Of a DNA stretch of 64,000 nucleotides, positions 26,401 to 40,288 are shown one piece after another (the first letter of the stretch is position 1; every line of letters starts with the position of its first letter). The notes beneath the pieces were generated by a model. It was not told the DNA's origin. It did not search any database and saw nothing but the letters and a program-made list of their open reading frames with translations. Both the position numbers and the translations under genes were made by a program. This DNA comes from Promerops cafer (taxonomy: Eukaryota; Chordata; Aves; Passeriformes; Nectariniidae): positions 649,857 to 713,856 of the forward strand of contig VZSE01008349.1 of the NCBI GenBank assembly GCA_013398275.1, read 5' to 3'.

Positions 26401-27956
26401 CACATTTGTTCTTTTGATGTAAAATCAGAAGTAATAACATGTACAAATTTAGAAGGCTGTAGCATGGGGATAGGTTTCCAAGAGCATTATTTGCCTTAGT
26501 CATGTTTTAGTACACCTGAGGTCTGATTTTGAAAGATGAGAAGTGAGTGTGTGACAGAAAGAAGGTTTTTTTGGTTTGGGTTTGGTTTTTGTTTTTAGTT
26601 TTACAGAATAGGAGGTGAATTAATAATAAACCAGACAACATTCTATGATGAAATATTTTATGTGTCTGTCCTACCTGCATTGGCTTAACTGTAGAGTTCA
26701 GTCTTGTGTTTGGATTTTCTTTGTCAGCTTCCAAACAGTGGAGGTAGCCTGCAGGTGATAAGTATCTCATTAATCTTTCTGATCGTCTAGCACTTGAGCA
26801 TGAGAATAGCTGATCAATTACAGCAATTGTCTCCCTAAATGAGCTTTGCACATCTGCCTCTTATTTCATTAACTGCCCCTATATCTGATAGAATGGAAGC
26901 CTAGTGGCTTCTTACAGCTTGCTCTGTGTTACTGTACAATGAGGAGGGGGTCGTTAGCAAAGTGGGCACAAAAGGGTATTTATCCACTACCCAAAATAAA
27001 TATGCATTCTATCGTGTAGGAGTGCTCTTGTCTCTAATCACTGTTTGTAGACACCTTCTTAAAGCACATCAGTTTGCTTTCCAGCCACCTATTTAGTCCT
27101 TACTTGTAAGTTTATTTGTAAATTTATCATTTTTATAACACAGCCAAAGTGTTTCCATGCCCTAAAGCATAATATCAATGTCTATGTGGTTTGAGATAAC
27201 AGAAGCTAGCATATGTAAAGTTAACAGTAGAAATTAAATTTCCTGCAAGTGTCCTTACAATGCATCTTTACAATACGGCATATATGGCATCCTTCTCTCA
27301 GAGAGTAAATTTACATTTCCAAAGCTGCAAACGAGTGTTTGCAATAATGACAATGTTATTAGTTATTTATTATTTAAATTAAGTACAAAATAATGAGTAA
27401 CCGACTACATAATTCAATTTTTATTTTAAGCAACATGCCCTAAAAACTATGGGGTCTGATTTTAATAAAAATATTATTTCACAGGAATGCCTCTTTCATT
27501 AATACTCAAGCTTTCAATTACAGGATAATCAATTACCAGATGAAAATTAAAATAATGTCTAAGCAGAGGCTTTGTTCTTTACCTGCTATTAACTGATCAC
27601 TTTATTCTTATTAATTTGCATTATTTAATATTCAAAAGTTGTTAACTCATGTTTATCATACATTAAATTGCTTTGGATTATACCAATACTTATTTATTTA
27701 TTTAAATAGCTAACTAAATGCCAGAAAATACTTAAAAGACATTCTGTCCTAAACTGGTCTAGATTATTCCAGGTGATTCTTATGAACATTTAAATATTCT
27801 TGAAACTGAAATTCTTAGTTAATTGTGCTTGAAACTTGTTTTAGTCTGAGTTATAAAAAAAAATACTTTTGTATATTTTATGGATTTCTGGAATGATGGA
27901 GCTATAATATCAAAACATCACAATTTTTTAAAACAATTTTTGACTCTTTATTGCAG

Positions 27957-28018
27957 GTCTTGTTTGTATGAAGTCGAGTACTTCAGTGGTTGAACTGGTT
28001 ATGCTGCTTTGTTCACAG
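27957..28018 (+). CDS. NBEA: NBEA internal coding exon 4 of 7 (short helical exon)
   Basis: This 62 bp exon is bounded by the acceptor TTTATTGCAG and the strong donor GTAAGA. GT completes the glycine begun in exon 3. The following 20 residues begin LVCMKSSTSVVELVM and end LLCSQ, leaving the exon in phase 0. It continues the helical region shared by NBEA and LRBA. It is too short to stand out as an open reading frame and was found from the preceding exon's phase and the protein text. It sits after an 18.9 kb intron, the longest complete one in the window, so correct definition of this small exon depends on its splice sites and nearby enhancers. Confidence 0.96.
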
Positions 28019-31000
28019 GTAAGACATTCTCTGGTTTTGATTGTATTAATTTCCTTGTGTAATCACTGCCAGCCAAAGAATTGTATCTGGCAGTTTGTTT
28101 CATTCCTCCATTTCATTATGAAAGAAATTACGAATTAGTTTCTTCTGGTAATACATAAATTGTAGATTTTTTTTTTTTTTTAGATATACATTCTATAGTC
28201 TTTCTATATTCACTGGGTATGCATACAAGGCATATTTGCATTTATGTTCTAAAAGTGTATGGATGTACATTATGCATTTGCTCTGTGTATGAGCTCTCCT
28301 TCAAGCCTTTTCTTATTTAGAATATATAAGTAAAATACTGTGATCATAATTTTATGTTGAAATCTGTCTTTGAATTAGTGATTTTTTAAAACATTACTTT
28401 GTGCTGACTGTATTACTTTTGATATACATGATATAACATTGAATATTTTACGTAGCTGTCAGTATATAAAAAGCAGAGGAACTGGCAGAAGCAGAACATT
28501 TCTATATAAAAATTCTGTGGTTACTTATTGGGGTTTTATAACAGCAGTAATGGGTTTCTCAGAAATCCAAATTAATTAGTTCTTGAAAATGCTTTGATAA
28601 ATAAAATATTGAAAGCTAAACTAGTTTCTTATACTGTTCAGATTATTTACATCTCAATTTTAATATTGTTTTGATACAATTGTCATTGGCTAATATTTTG
28701 TATATACCCTTTTATTTTAAACTGCCAGTAAGAACTTATCAGCAAACATTTTAGATCTTTCCTCACTTTGTAGAATGTAAGAAAAATATGATTTCCCAAC
28801 AGATACAAATAATTTTGCTAGTGTTTATACTTCTCTAAAAACTTATAACAACATTTCATTAACCAGGTTCCTCACAGAACTATAATACCACTTCAACTCA
28901 AAACAAGTTTGTGTATAAAATGCCCAAGTTAACTTATTATATAATTATCAAAGGAAATTACTTCTTTGTAGCTTTTCTTAAGCATTCACTACTGCACATT
29001 GACAGCATACACCAAAAATATGCTGTAAACAAAGGTGTTTCTAGGCACAATTGAAATGAAGATCTACTTTTGAGAAATCTATCTGAACATAATAAACATT
29101 TCCAAGTGGTTTTGGGGGAGGGTGTTCCTACTTACCTTGCCTGTCTGTAGGTTGCATTTCTTCAAGCTTGTGTCATAAGGAAATCATTAAATCTTGTTTT
29201 CCTTTTTATTTTTTTTTTCCTCTTCCTTTTTTTTTCTTCCTCTTTTAGAGGGATATCAGTTAGGGAAAAGTAAAAGAAAAATACATCCCTGGCAGGAATC
29301 CTCAGTGGGATTTCAACTTCAAACCTTCTCTAGCAGGGCACTTGAAAAATTTGTTACCTAATAGTGAAGTCCTGGGTTCCAAGAAAACTCCAAAAGATCC
29401 ATTAAGGCTTTTGAGCTCAATGTTCATGTCATACAACTTTTTTCTTTTATTTTTAGCAGCTCTTGAAACATTTTTTCGAGGGAAGGAATAACTTACAGAC
29501 CTTTCTTCCCCTAGCCTTTGGTTTTACTGCAGTTCTCAGGAATAAAGTGGAATGTAGCATTAGGGTATAGTGTCTTTGATGGCCTCATCATCTAATCATA
29601 GGTTTAACATTACTCATTTGCTGGCTCCAGGAATTCCTGCCATTAAGGGCCCTAGAGATGAAACTTTGCCTCAAATATTGATTGAAAGGAAGAGAGAGAA
29701 ATTTAAGCTCTTTCTGCGATGCTCTTTCTTTAGACATCTCAGTAAAGCTATGTAACAAATGCAGCAAAAATCAATTTGTTATTTTTATGACTATTATATA
29801 TGTTGGGTTTTATTTCAAAGTATTTTAAAAATAAGATTAACTTTATAATGGAATAATTGGAAGAGCCTAATAATTTTGAAAATTCAAACGCTTGTTTATT
29901 TTCTTCAGTGTTTGTTTGGAAGAACTATTTTCCATCTACCTAATTACTTGGGGAAATTGCAAGCTTTTAGTTTTTATACCCCATCTCATACTTCAGGGTT
30001 GTTTCCTTGTTTTCTAAATAAGGAGGATTTGAATGTCCATTTATTAGGAAGTACTTCAGGAGCTAATGCTGTAGTGTTTGTTGGGGGAGTCATGGTAATT
30101 GTTTCTACAGGAGCTGCTCAACAGGGGGCCATAGTGGTGCAAATTGCAGTCTCCTCTCCTCACCTTCCTGACCTCTGGAATATTCTTCTTAACAGTAGCA
30201 TCTCCACAGAATATAGTGGTTTATCCTATAGGTGTAAATGAACCAGTCTGTATCCTATTCATCTGCAGGGAAGATTTTTTTTTTTTTCTATTTACATTTT
30301 AAAACTATCTGTCAAAACAAAACATGCGATAAATGCTATGAAAATACTAATACATAAAATGACTAGAAGAAAATGACAGTCAAATACCATAATCCAGCCT
30401 AATGTTAGAACTTGGAATTAGGATTGTAGGAGATGTTGTCCACAGCAAATGAGGATAATTTATCTCTATATAAAGAAGAGATAGTGCTACCTGAGTTTTT
30501 CCTTATGACAAATTAAGCAATATGAACTGGAAAGACTGCATAAAGTATACAGCTTGTGGGTTTTTTAATAATCCCAGTGTAAATAGAGCTTTTCTTCCTA
30601 ACATATTCATATTTAAATTGAATGACATTTTACAGATTATGTGGGCAAGTTTGAAATGTGTCAGTCAAAAGATAGATGACGATAATAAAAACCTTTGAAA
30701 AGTACAATTTTGTTTGCACAGAACAGAGTAACTTTAGACATTGAAAAGGAAAGGGAAATGCAAAGTTTGTTTTCCTTTCATTTGCTACAGCAAATTAGAT
30801 GCTTTTATGCTTTTTATGTTGGAAATTCCATGTTAACGACTACAGATTAGCAAGGATGTCAGAATTTTTTTTCTTATCTGAGCTGCTGAATAAAATCAAC
30901 ATTGCCAGCGGCTCACATCCAAGGTATGGTCTAAATTTACATGAAATATCACATTACAAATGTCTGAAGGTACATGTCATGGATAATTCAGTTCATATGG

Positions 31001-34000
31001 GCAGCTTTTTAGGCTCTGAGGGATATGCAATCAAACCTTTCCCCCAAAGGAATTTGGAGTTTCTGTGAAAAATACATTTTAAGTTTTAAAGGAACTCCTG
31101 TATGGATGATACATCATTTTTAGGTTTGGGGAAGAACAAAAAGCACTAGTCTGTGTTTTCAGAATCTTTCCTGTACTGTAACTTGTATTATATTTTTTTC
31201 CTAGTAACACCTACTGCACTGGATTAAAATTCAGGTTAATTTGAAGGTTTTCTTTTCTGTATTTCTTATATAAACCATAATCACACATCCAATTATTTGA
31301 AAAAAAAATTCTAGGTAATTTATAATAAACATATAATGATTTTCACTTTTCCTAAAATAGGATTTTATATTTGGATTTAGTCTATTTTAACATAAAATGG
31401 ATGAAGATGTGTTATGTTTGACAATATCTGTGTTTGATTAGCTGGTCTTTGTTCCTTCAGCCTAGTTGAGCATGTCACAGCTGTGTTGCTGTTGGAGTGG
31501 CAGATTTCTTCAATAAGCCATGCAGTTTAAGAAAAATGTATCAATTTTTGCAGTGTAGTTCCTTCTTACATCAGATTTAGATTTCAGTTACTTTTTATCA
31601 TATTATTTTTTTTTCTTTTTTCCCCCTAACCAAAACACTACAATAGTTTCTAATTACTTCCAGGTCTTTTGCAGATTCTTCTCATTGGGGAGACAGCTTC
31701 TGAAGAAATTTAGTAGTTGTGCCCTGAAGGAGTTTTATATCATGCCACTTGTATTTTTCTGAATCTTATCTATTTACAAGGGAAATTTATTTTCTTAAAA
31801 AAAAATACTGTCTTATTATTTAAGACATCTTATTACTCAATATGTTTAAAAATGTAATTATTATAAGGATAAATGTCTCATTGTCCTAAGTGGCAGAAAA
31901 AATTTGGAACAATATCAAGAAATTAATCCCACTCCAAGGAGAGGTGTAAAAACAAATGAACAAACTAAAAAATACCCCAAAGATGTGCCTGGCTGGTGTA
32001 AATTAAAGGGAATCCTCAGAGAGGAAGTTTGATGGTTGTTTTATCTCTGAGAATAGAGAAAAACCCATCAACCAGGCACTGCAGGGATTGCAGTAGACAC
32101 CAGCACACCTAGATGTACATTCTACCTCAAAGAATGGGATAGCTCTTCAGAAACTGGCAGTTGCTCAACACAGAAACCAAGGGAGAAAAAAAAAAATCTT
32201 TTTTCTGATCCCTGCAGCTGACCTGAAATGTGCAATTCATAGAGTAGAAGCACAGTGAACAATTCTTGATACTAAACATACTGTATTCAAGGCTTTCTAT
32301 AAGAGTTTAAGGAGGAATTGTCCAGTTCTGCTATGCAGAAACCTTCTACTTTTCATAATAGATTTTAATTTTTTGTGATATTTCTTGTCTGTTTACTCAT
32401 GTTGCCAATATTAGATTCAACTTTAATTATACTTCTTGGTCTCCCTCCAGAGGTATTCCTAGAGTTCTCGTAGTCTATAATTTTTGTTTAATAAGTGATA
32501 TCCCTTTCAGAGTAACTGTGATAGCAGAACAGTTTCAGAAGTGTTTACTATTTGTCTTTTTGACACCAACTGCAATAGGAAGGGTTGAAGATAAGTTAAA
32601 TAATAATTGCTTCCTTTAAATCTAAGGAAAAAAAACCCTTCGACTTAATCTACTTAGGAAATTAAATTTCATATAACTTCAATGATGAAATTAGGGTTGG
32701 TTATGCAAATTCCTTTGAGGACATAATCTTTTTCTGTCTCTTTTACTTATCATGGAAAAAGTCGGGTGATTTACCTTTGCTTGTGTTTTCCCATTTGTTC
32801 TGTTCCATTATCCACTGTTTTTGTTTTTGTACTAGTGCAAATAGGAGACAATGCTGCATATAACATCACTGCAAAAGTCTGAATTAAAATTTGATTTTAT
32901 AGAAGGGAATGATGCATAGAAACACATGTGCAAACATAGAGAAACTTGTTGTTTTAATAATCCTTTTTCCTAGCATATTTTTAAAACATTTATCCTAACA
33001 AAGTTCTGTATCTGCTTCACTACTTCCATCCTGAGACTTCTTCTCTGCTAACCCCACTTTCGTACCAGTGCTGATATTTACAAGACTAACTCACAAACAC
33101 ATGTGAAAACTGCTCAGACATTTGTTCCCTGTTTTAGTGGGATAAGCTTGTTCAAAAGCCACCAGAGCTACTCGAAAAGGATTCAGGACTGAAAAATTGA
33201 GAGCACAGAGGAGAAAAGAGAAAACACAACTCGTGTTTTCATGGCAGCAAGCTGTAAATTCAGATCTCTGCATCTAATGGAATCGTACTCTTAGGCTACA
33301 GTTTTAGTGGTCAGTTTAGGCTTCCCTCTGGCCAAGATCACACTTGCAGATGTATTATATCTCCTCCATATCTAGCTCCAGATTGCTGCTGATCCCTTTC
33401 ATCAGGATATGTAATAGTGGAAACAGCCCCATCAAACCAAAAATTACCTCTGAGTAAAAAAGTTATTTTTAACTGATTATGCTTCTAAGGTAGCCATGAA
33501 ACCAATAGCTCATAGCAGGTGGCAGATCGATGGCTGGGGCTCTAGGAAACACAGGCTGCCTCTGTGAGAGTCAAGATACAAGAAAGGGATTTTGGCACCT
33601 GATGGGAGAAGCTGGAGCAAGAACAAGAAGTTAAAATGAACAAAAAAACCACACAGATTTTCATGTGCTGGACAATAGAAATGTGTATGAAATTGTCAGC
33701 AATGTTGCTCCAAAATGAGGCTTTGTATCTTCACATTTTACCACAGACTCAAATTTAAGTTCAATTATCAAAATCTTTGTAGGTGAAGCAAGAACTTTCT
33801 ATCATATTCTCATCCTATTTGGACTACACAAAGGTCCATCTAGAGGGAAGGAATATTTCTACTGTGTCCTTATGCAATATCAAATATGATACAGCTTAAA
33901 CACATACTTAGGTTCTAATGTTGATTTTGGGCTCTTCATAATCCACCACATGGTCTATACACAAATAGGTTGTTATACACACTTAGTGTAATTTCCAAAA

Positions 34001-35140
34001 TGAACTCTAGTACAAGCTACCAAGCTACAGGAGAAGCCAAAAAATTTTCCCTTTATATGTTTGTTGGGTTTTTTTCTCTAAAATTAAGTGATTTTCTAGG
34101 GAGAGGGTTTATGGTGGTTATTTTTTAGATTTTTTTTCCCCCCTCAGCATTTCTCACCTGCTTTAAGGAATTCTGGTAAATGATCTGGAAAACTATTTTC
34201 CAAAAGATGATAGTTTTTCATTACCTTTTTTATTTTTTTTTAAATTTTTTTTTAATGTATATACTCTAAAGGGGTATCAGAGAATTTTCTTGCATTGTCC
34301 ATGTGCGGAATGTCTTCCAACCCAATCTATCTTCATCTCTTGGTCATCTGCTTCTGATAATCTAACTTTCAAATGGAAACCATTAGTATATTCTTTCCTA
34401 CTTGTTGAGCAATTTTACTTTCTTCATCATTCTGTGAGGTGTCCTTACAGATTCCCATACATTCAGAAAAGTAATTCTGTGTTTTGCTTTTAGTAATAAG
34501 CAGGATGTTTTATTTTTTTATTTTATACCAGAGTTATCAAGGAACTTCTGGCCTTTTATCTTGCCTGTCCTTGTCAGAGTACTTTTGTCAAAAAGTATTA
34601 AAGAATAGGCACCAGTGAAACGCTGATCTGAACAACTTTTGTTTTCATGGCAAAACAGGCAGAATCAGAAAACTGTAAGAATCAGCCTCTCTGTATTTAA
34701 TGTGGCAAGGTGTCTTCCCCTGACTTCTCTATAAAGCTGCCTACACAATTGAGAAGGATTTTAGGTAAGGAGGAAATACCTAGAAAATCGGAGAGAGTTG
34801 GTATTTCTTAAAGGGCTGAGAAAGGATACAAAGCTCATTACTGGAGCCCAGTAATATACCATAGTTTTCAGGGGGTTCACTATAATGGAGACAATATGAG
34901 GAGTACTATTCTGTACATCCAAAGATTTCTTTATTTATTCATTTATTTTGGGAAAATTTCAAATTAATTATCTAACATCAAACAGTGGTTGAGTAAAAAG
35001 TGGACTGGCATTTAGCAAAAAATGCCATACATAGCATACATGTTTTTAGTAATAATTTTAGCATCTCTTAACTGTAAAAAATACTTTTACAGTCAGGAAG
35101 TAAGCTCTAGAAGTTGTGGAAATATGTGTATCTTGTAGCA

Positions 35141-35169
35141 CATATCTTCTGTCTGTATTAGAAGATATG
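35141..35169. repeat. Perfect 10-bp inverted repeat
   Basis: CATATCTTCT and AGAAGATATG flank a 9-base loop. There is no further pairing beyond the arms, so it is too short for a microRNA hairpin. Confidence 0.65.
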
Positions 35170-36000
35170 CAGAATTTCTACACGATGATGAAGGTTAATT
35201 TTCTAAATAAATTTGGCCATTTCCCTGGTGTTGTTTGAATAATATAAATATTTTTGCAATTGTAGATTTTTTTTTTTTCTTTTTTCTTCCAAGATACCAA
35301 TGAAATGTTCCTCTGGGAACATTTTGACTTCATTTTGAAGATAAATTGGGCAATTACCACAGGTAATCAGAAGGGCAATGGGTCTGCCTGTTTCCAAGAA
35401 AGCGAAAAATTAACATATTATTTCAAGTCAAGAAAATAGAAGAAAAATGAGGCTGCAGTCTTGTGAAACTGTAATCTAAAACTTTCTATTACCTTTGTTT
35501 TATTAAATTCATATTCATGTAAATAGTGTTATGAAAGTTTCACATTCTTTTCCTTTCTGGAATTTGGTCAGAGGCCAAGAGTATTCCAATACTTGCAGAT
35601 TTTCCTTCCAGGAGGATGTCGTCAGTCATTCTGCAACTTGCAGAATTGCACAATAAGTGCATAATATTGCACAATAAGTAGGAAATAGGCTTTTGTAATT
35701 GGCCATCCATTTTAAATGTGGCTAAAATTGATCCCAAATTTACTGAAATAGTAGACCAAAAGTGCATTGTTTTTATCCTCTATCAGCAGTATATATGTGA
35801 GTGTGAGAGAAGCATACAGGCAGTGTTATTGAAATTCTTAGACCTGATTCCCATTCCAAACAACAATGCAAGTTTTTCAGACTCCAATATCTTTAGGTAA
35901 ATTCTTCTAGAACTAGTAGGGACAGTTCTATGATTTTAAAAACAATATAATCACCTCAAAACTTTATGAGACTGTGTCTTGAAATCAGTTTTCCTGTTTT

Positions 36001-36020
36001 TACCTGCTTTTACCTGCTTT
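36001..36020. repeat. 10-bp tandem duplication
   Basis: Two identical copies of TACCTGCTTT lie head to tail. Confidence 0.85.
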
Positions 36021-36904
36021 TAATGGACATGATTTTCTGCCATAAGAAAACCACAAAATATTTTGTACATCATGTAACATTTCTTTTGAATATTTCCACC
36101 TAAATGAAATAAAGCAAGTTATTGGAGATTTTTGGATAAGAACTTGTTGGTGATTTTAGGAGGTAACTCCACAACATGGAGTTCAAACCTGAGCTATATT
36201 ACATGCATGTTGTGAATTGCAAACACATTTTTAGAGTTTCCATATCCTTCTCCAGATGAAAGCTACCACCTGTTCAGTTCCATACAAGATTTTCCACCAA
36301 ATATATTCAAGGGTCTATAAAGAAGAAATAATAGAATTTCATCTGTCTCAATAATTTTTAATGACAATGCAGTGATCAAAGAATTTAGATGTCAACTGAG
36401 TTATCAATGTCTTAGACTAGAAAATCCACTAAATTTCAGTATGACAAAAAAAAAATTAACCTCAGATCAATTTAAGATATGGAGAAGAGAGAAGTCCAAT
36501 GAAGATACAATTGATTGACACACGAGCACCTGTAGTTCAAGGAGAATTGTAGGATGATTACTACACCAGGTATCTCTCCATTCAGTAACTGCACTTCTTT
36601 GAGAAACTTGAAATTTATGACACAAAGTTAGACTTCCTTGCAGAAAGTGGAAAGGGTGAGAGAACTCTGAGAATCACCATTCCTTTTTTTAATAACTATA
36701 CCACATTATCACAAGATTTTTTAAGATATGTTCTAGACATCATGAATAAAAATTTTAAAATTGTAAGCAAAAGATTATTTGGAAAGAAATATAATATAAA
36801 CTAAAAGAAGTTCTTAACATGCCAAGTCTAGTTGTTCCTTTTTCACCCCTCCACTACTTTTTTCCAGTGCAAATTTTCTGTTATTAATTTAAGATGCCTG
36901 GACT

Positions 36905-36935
36905 GTTTTTTCCTTTTTTCTTTCTTTCTTTTTCT
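36905..36935. repeat. Pyrimidine (CTTT-type) tract
   Basis: This is a C/T-only low-complexity stretch with a few CTTT units. It resembles a polypyrimidine tract but no exon follows. Confidence 0.8.
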
Positions 36936-37973
36936 GTATGTGTACTGGAGATTGGAAAATGTTAAAGAAATAGGACTTGGAAAGCACAGTCAAAAGTAAA
37001 AATTGTAATGATATCAGAGAGTAAATAAATGTACATCATGTTTTGTAAGAAAACCAACTGAATTTCAAGTAATATCTGTACTGTGTTATTCATTCCCTGT
37101 CCCCTGCGTGAAGAGTTTCATAACAGGTTTCAGTCTGAACCTTCTTTCAAGGAGATGGTAGTGATGCATTCTTTATGCAGTGACACTTTTCAAGCAATGA
37201 CAGAATAGAGTAGGAGGAGAAGTAAGGAAGGTGGCAATTTCCATTATCCTAATAATTTAGTACATTTTTAATGAATAGAATTTAATCAAATTTTGCATAA
37301 TATAAATTATTTACAACAAAGCCATACTGGAAGTAATTGAACTGAACGTCAGAAGTCATAATGTTTAGTGATTATGTATGAAGACAATTGTTTTATTTAT
37401 CAATAAAATTAAAAACTAAATTTTCATTCAATTTTTAGTACAAAGAAGTGATGTCATCATTCTTGAACACTGTCAGCGTCAGACAGCCTCTGAGTCTTCT
37501 ACACACCACCTTGTTCTGAGTCATGCCCACTGCCCTACCAAGCAGGAGCCCCAAGGGAAGAAACATCCATGCATTCTTGTACAAAGTAGTTGTCTCAAAC
37601 ATGATTTTGTCACAGGCTTCTGTTACTTCAGCATGTAATTGCCACCAGCATTTCTGAGGCACAAAACAGGCTTCAGGCTCTTGCTCTAAGGCTCAGAAGA
37701 TTCATGGTATGAGCTACACCAAAACCACATGAGATGTAGTCTAGTCATTCGAGCACTTAGCTGCTAATCACCAAATGACTATGCCGTGGTTCCACTTGGC
37801 TGTAGCATACATCTTCCAACTACTGTCCCTGCATCCATTTCATTTGGTGTTTGTTTTTCAGCTTCTTGCATTTTGGGGTTGAGAAAGATTCCTTTGGAGG
37901 CCAAGAGAATATAAACAAAATTGCTCCACATCTTAATCCAGTTCTTAAAGTACATGAGATGACTTGAATGGCC

Positions 37974-37987
37974 ATTGCCAAGGCAAC
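37974..37987. promoter_or_regulatory. RFX X-box-like dyad
   Basis: ATTGCC-AA-GGCAAC differs from the ideal X-box (GTTGCC, 0-3 nt, GGCAAC) at one base. It is in non-repetitive sequence with CNE-like appearance (about 37930-38040). RFX factors drive ciliary and neuronal genes; a link to NBEA is inference. Confidence 0.35.
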
Positions 37988-40154
37988 TGTAATGCTGCCA
38001 TTAAAAAATTATCTTCTCAATCTATTGTTTGCATCTTTTAAAAACAAAATGGAAAAAAAGAAAACCAGGTGCCTCCTCACATATACAGGTCATCTCTCAC
38101 AATCAAGAATCTGTTATGTTAAATTATGCCTAAAAGTGAGATAAAATTGTGGCAGTAATGATTATTCCCTTATTTGTGGATTAGTGGAGGGTTGAGAGTC
38201 TTTAATAAATCTTGTAGTAGCTACTTTGTAGTGAAACAATGCATGAACCGTGAATCCTAGTTTCACTCTGGTTTTTCATCTTTAGGTTTTTCACTAGTTT
38301 TGGGTAGATAGTTGGGCAAGTTTCAAACATGTTTATCATTAATAGTTATTTTGGGATTTTCCACCTATGGAGATATAAGAAGAGATTTGTTTGCTTCCAT
38401 ATAGATATCTTCTTAGTGGCTTTTTAGGCAATTTAAAATATCTCACATAAAATCCTGTTAGCCATTTTGGATGTCCTGCAGAATCTGAGACATTTGCACT
38501 GAGCAGCAAGAACTGGGAAAATACTTGCAAGAATCTCTTGGGTTTTTTCAGACAGAGGTAGACCCTCTGTTTCTTTTTAAAAATTTAATTAGCATGCTTT
38601 CTTTGACCTGACTTAGGAAGCCTTTATTCCTTTCTCTTCTCTCTTTTCAAATTCTTTCCTGATTTGTAGTCATATCAGTTCTGCTTTCCTGACTGCAAAG
38701 TCATAGCAGCTGTGGTGCAGAAAAGCATCTCAAAAGAAAATTATAATAGTGGTTTTTGTAGTATACAGTAAAAGGCCCTGATAAAAAATGCTACACTTTG
38801 AACACTATCTCTAACCCAGACTTTTGTTTCTTAAAATGTCTCAAGGTGCCTGTGTTTAGGTAATGGAATTCTTTCATTCTTAATTCTCAGAGTGATTTTC
38901 TACTCTACACAGATGATTTAACTGCTTCCAAAAGTGATATCATTAGCTTCAGTTACTGGATTTGAAAAATAACAAAATCAAAGTACTGAAGAAAGGACCT
39001 GTTACAATGGTTTTCTAGCTCATAAGCCAGAGGCTTGGGTGCTGATACTCTGTGTTCCCCAACCAGGAGTTAGCTGTTCAGCCATGGGTCAAGAGAATGT
39101 TCTTTATTTGGGTATTTTAGTAGCTTGCCTTTTATACTTTTATAAAACCAATCTTGAGTTTGAGAATGTTAGATCGGTGTTGTTGGGCTTTTTTAAGATG
39201 CATGACTTGGTCAAATCTATGAATTTTCTTATAATCAGTAAGAATAACTTTGCTGATTAGTGACTAGATTTCACAGCTGTTCTTTGCATAGATAAGGACA
39301 TTTTCTCAAAGCCATCTTTTTTTCACCCATGTTGGGAAACATGAATTGTGCATTTCTGCCTGATTTTTTACTCTTGGAAAAAAATTAAATGTAAATTAAT
39401 TTATTAAATGAATAGTTCTGTAACTGTAACCCTCTACCCATTGACAACATGAAGTCTTAGTCTAGGCAATCTCTCTGTGAACTTTAATCCAGCTAATGTA
39501 CTTTGTTTTGTTTTTCATTATGATGCAGAGGGAATGTTTATTGCTTTTAAAGAAAATTTATAAGCAATTATTGCAAAAGAAAGTAATCTTTACTTGTTAG
39601 AGAGATCAACCTTTTTTCATCTCAAGTATCAGAATTCTTGGTGTGATAGAGGCACTGGGTTGTATGACTAAAGCTATTTTGATGCATTTGGAAACTTCTC
39701 TTTAACTCAGTGGAATATGAAGTAAAACCCTGCTAAATTTAGTATCAGTTAGGTGGTTTGAAATTTCATCTTGGAAATCCATGGTAACAGTAAAACAATT
39801 AAAAAAAAAAATTAGTTTGTTATCATAGGCTGGTTTCATTTTCACTTACAATCAGAAAGAAGCAAAAATTGAACTCTGGGAGGATGGATTTTACACAGAT
39901 TATTGCCTGTCCTTTATAATAAAATGTGCAAGGTGTGGCAGTGAAGCAACTTGAAGAAGGTACTTCATTGGTACACCAATGTTCATTGGGCAACTGCATG
40001 AACTGCAGAAACAAGATGCGTTTTAATATTCTCTAGAGAAAGAAACTAAAGCTTGCTTAAGGGTGAAACAGAAGACGTGACCACCTAAAATTTATTTGAA
40101 AATCTGAATGAATTACAGTTTTTAAATGATCAGATCATTCTTTTTTTTTTTGGA

Positions 40155-40177
40155 GGGGGGGAGGGAGGGTTGGGGGG
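40155..40177 (+). promoter_or_regulatory. G-quadruplex motif near the exon 5 acceptor
   Basis: Four G tracts of 7, 3, 3 and 6 bases are separated by loops A, A and TT, satisfying the G3+N1-7 rule with very short loops. An 11-base T run (40141-40151) precedes it. It lies on the transcribed (sense) strand, about 110 nt before the 40289 exon, so it could fold in pre-mRNA. A regulatory role is inference only. Confidence 0.6.
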
Positions 40178-40288
40178 AATTCAGAAGTTCTGCCTAAATT
40201 CAATCTCCTTAGGAAGTCATCAGGGTCAGCTTCAAAAATGTGGTTTAAAATCCTTGGGTTTTGATCCTGTTATGTTTTATCTTCTCAG

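Larger units (their letters stand above)
9035..27956 (+). other. NBEA intron between exons 3 and 4 (18.9 kb)
   Basis: This is the longest complete intron. It holds an octamer-motif cluster (9597-9724), an octamer dyad (12320-12337), a 20-base T run (11212-11231), two perfect hairpins (14698-14726 and 17391-17411) and a short telomere-like motif (15225-15240). Open frames up to 114 residues (for example 13768-14112, 26507-26851) match nothing I know and are probably chance. No mobile element is recognised. The AT-rich stretch 27340-27720 has many TAAT-type motifs. Confidence 0.85.
28019..40288 (+). other. NBEA intron between exons 4 and 5 (12.3 kb)
   Basis: The intron runs from GTAAGA to CTTCTCAG. 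It contains a pyrimidine tract at 36905-36935, a 10-bp tandem duplication at 36001-36020, a perfect hairpin at 35141-35169, an RFX-like dyad at 37974-37987 and a G-quadruplex motif at 40155-40177 close to the acceptor. No mobile element or additional exon is recognised; short open frames have no motif. Confidence 0.85.

Noticed and set aside
29876..30241. A 121-codon + strand open frame with a hydrophobic middle part.
   Set aside because: The composition follows T-rich intron sequence. No signal peptide plus domain order or known motif is visible.
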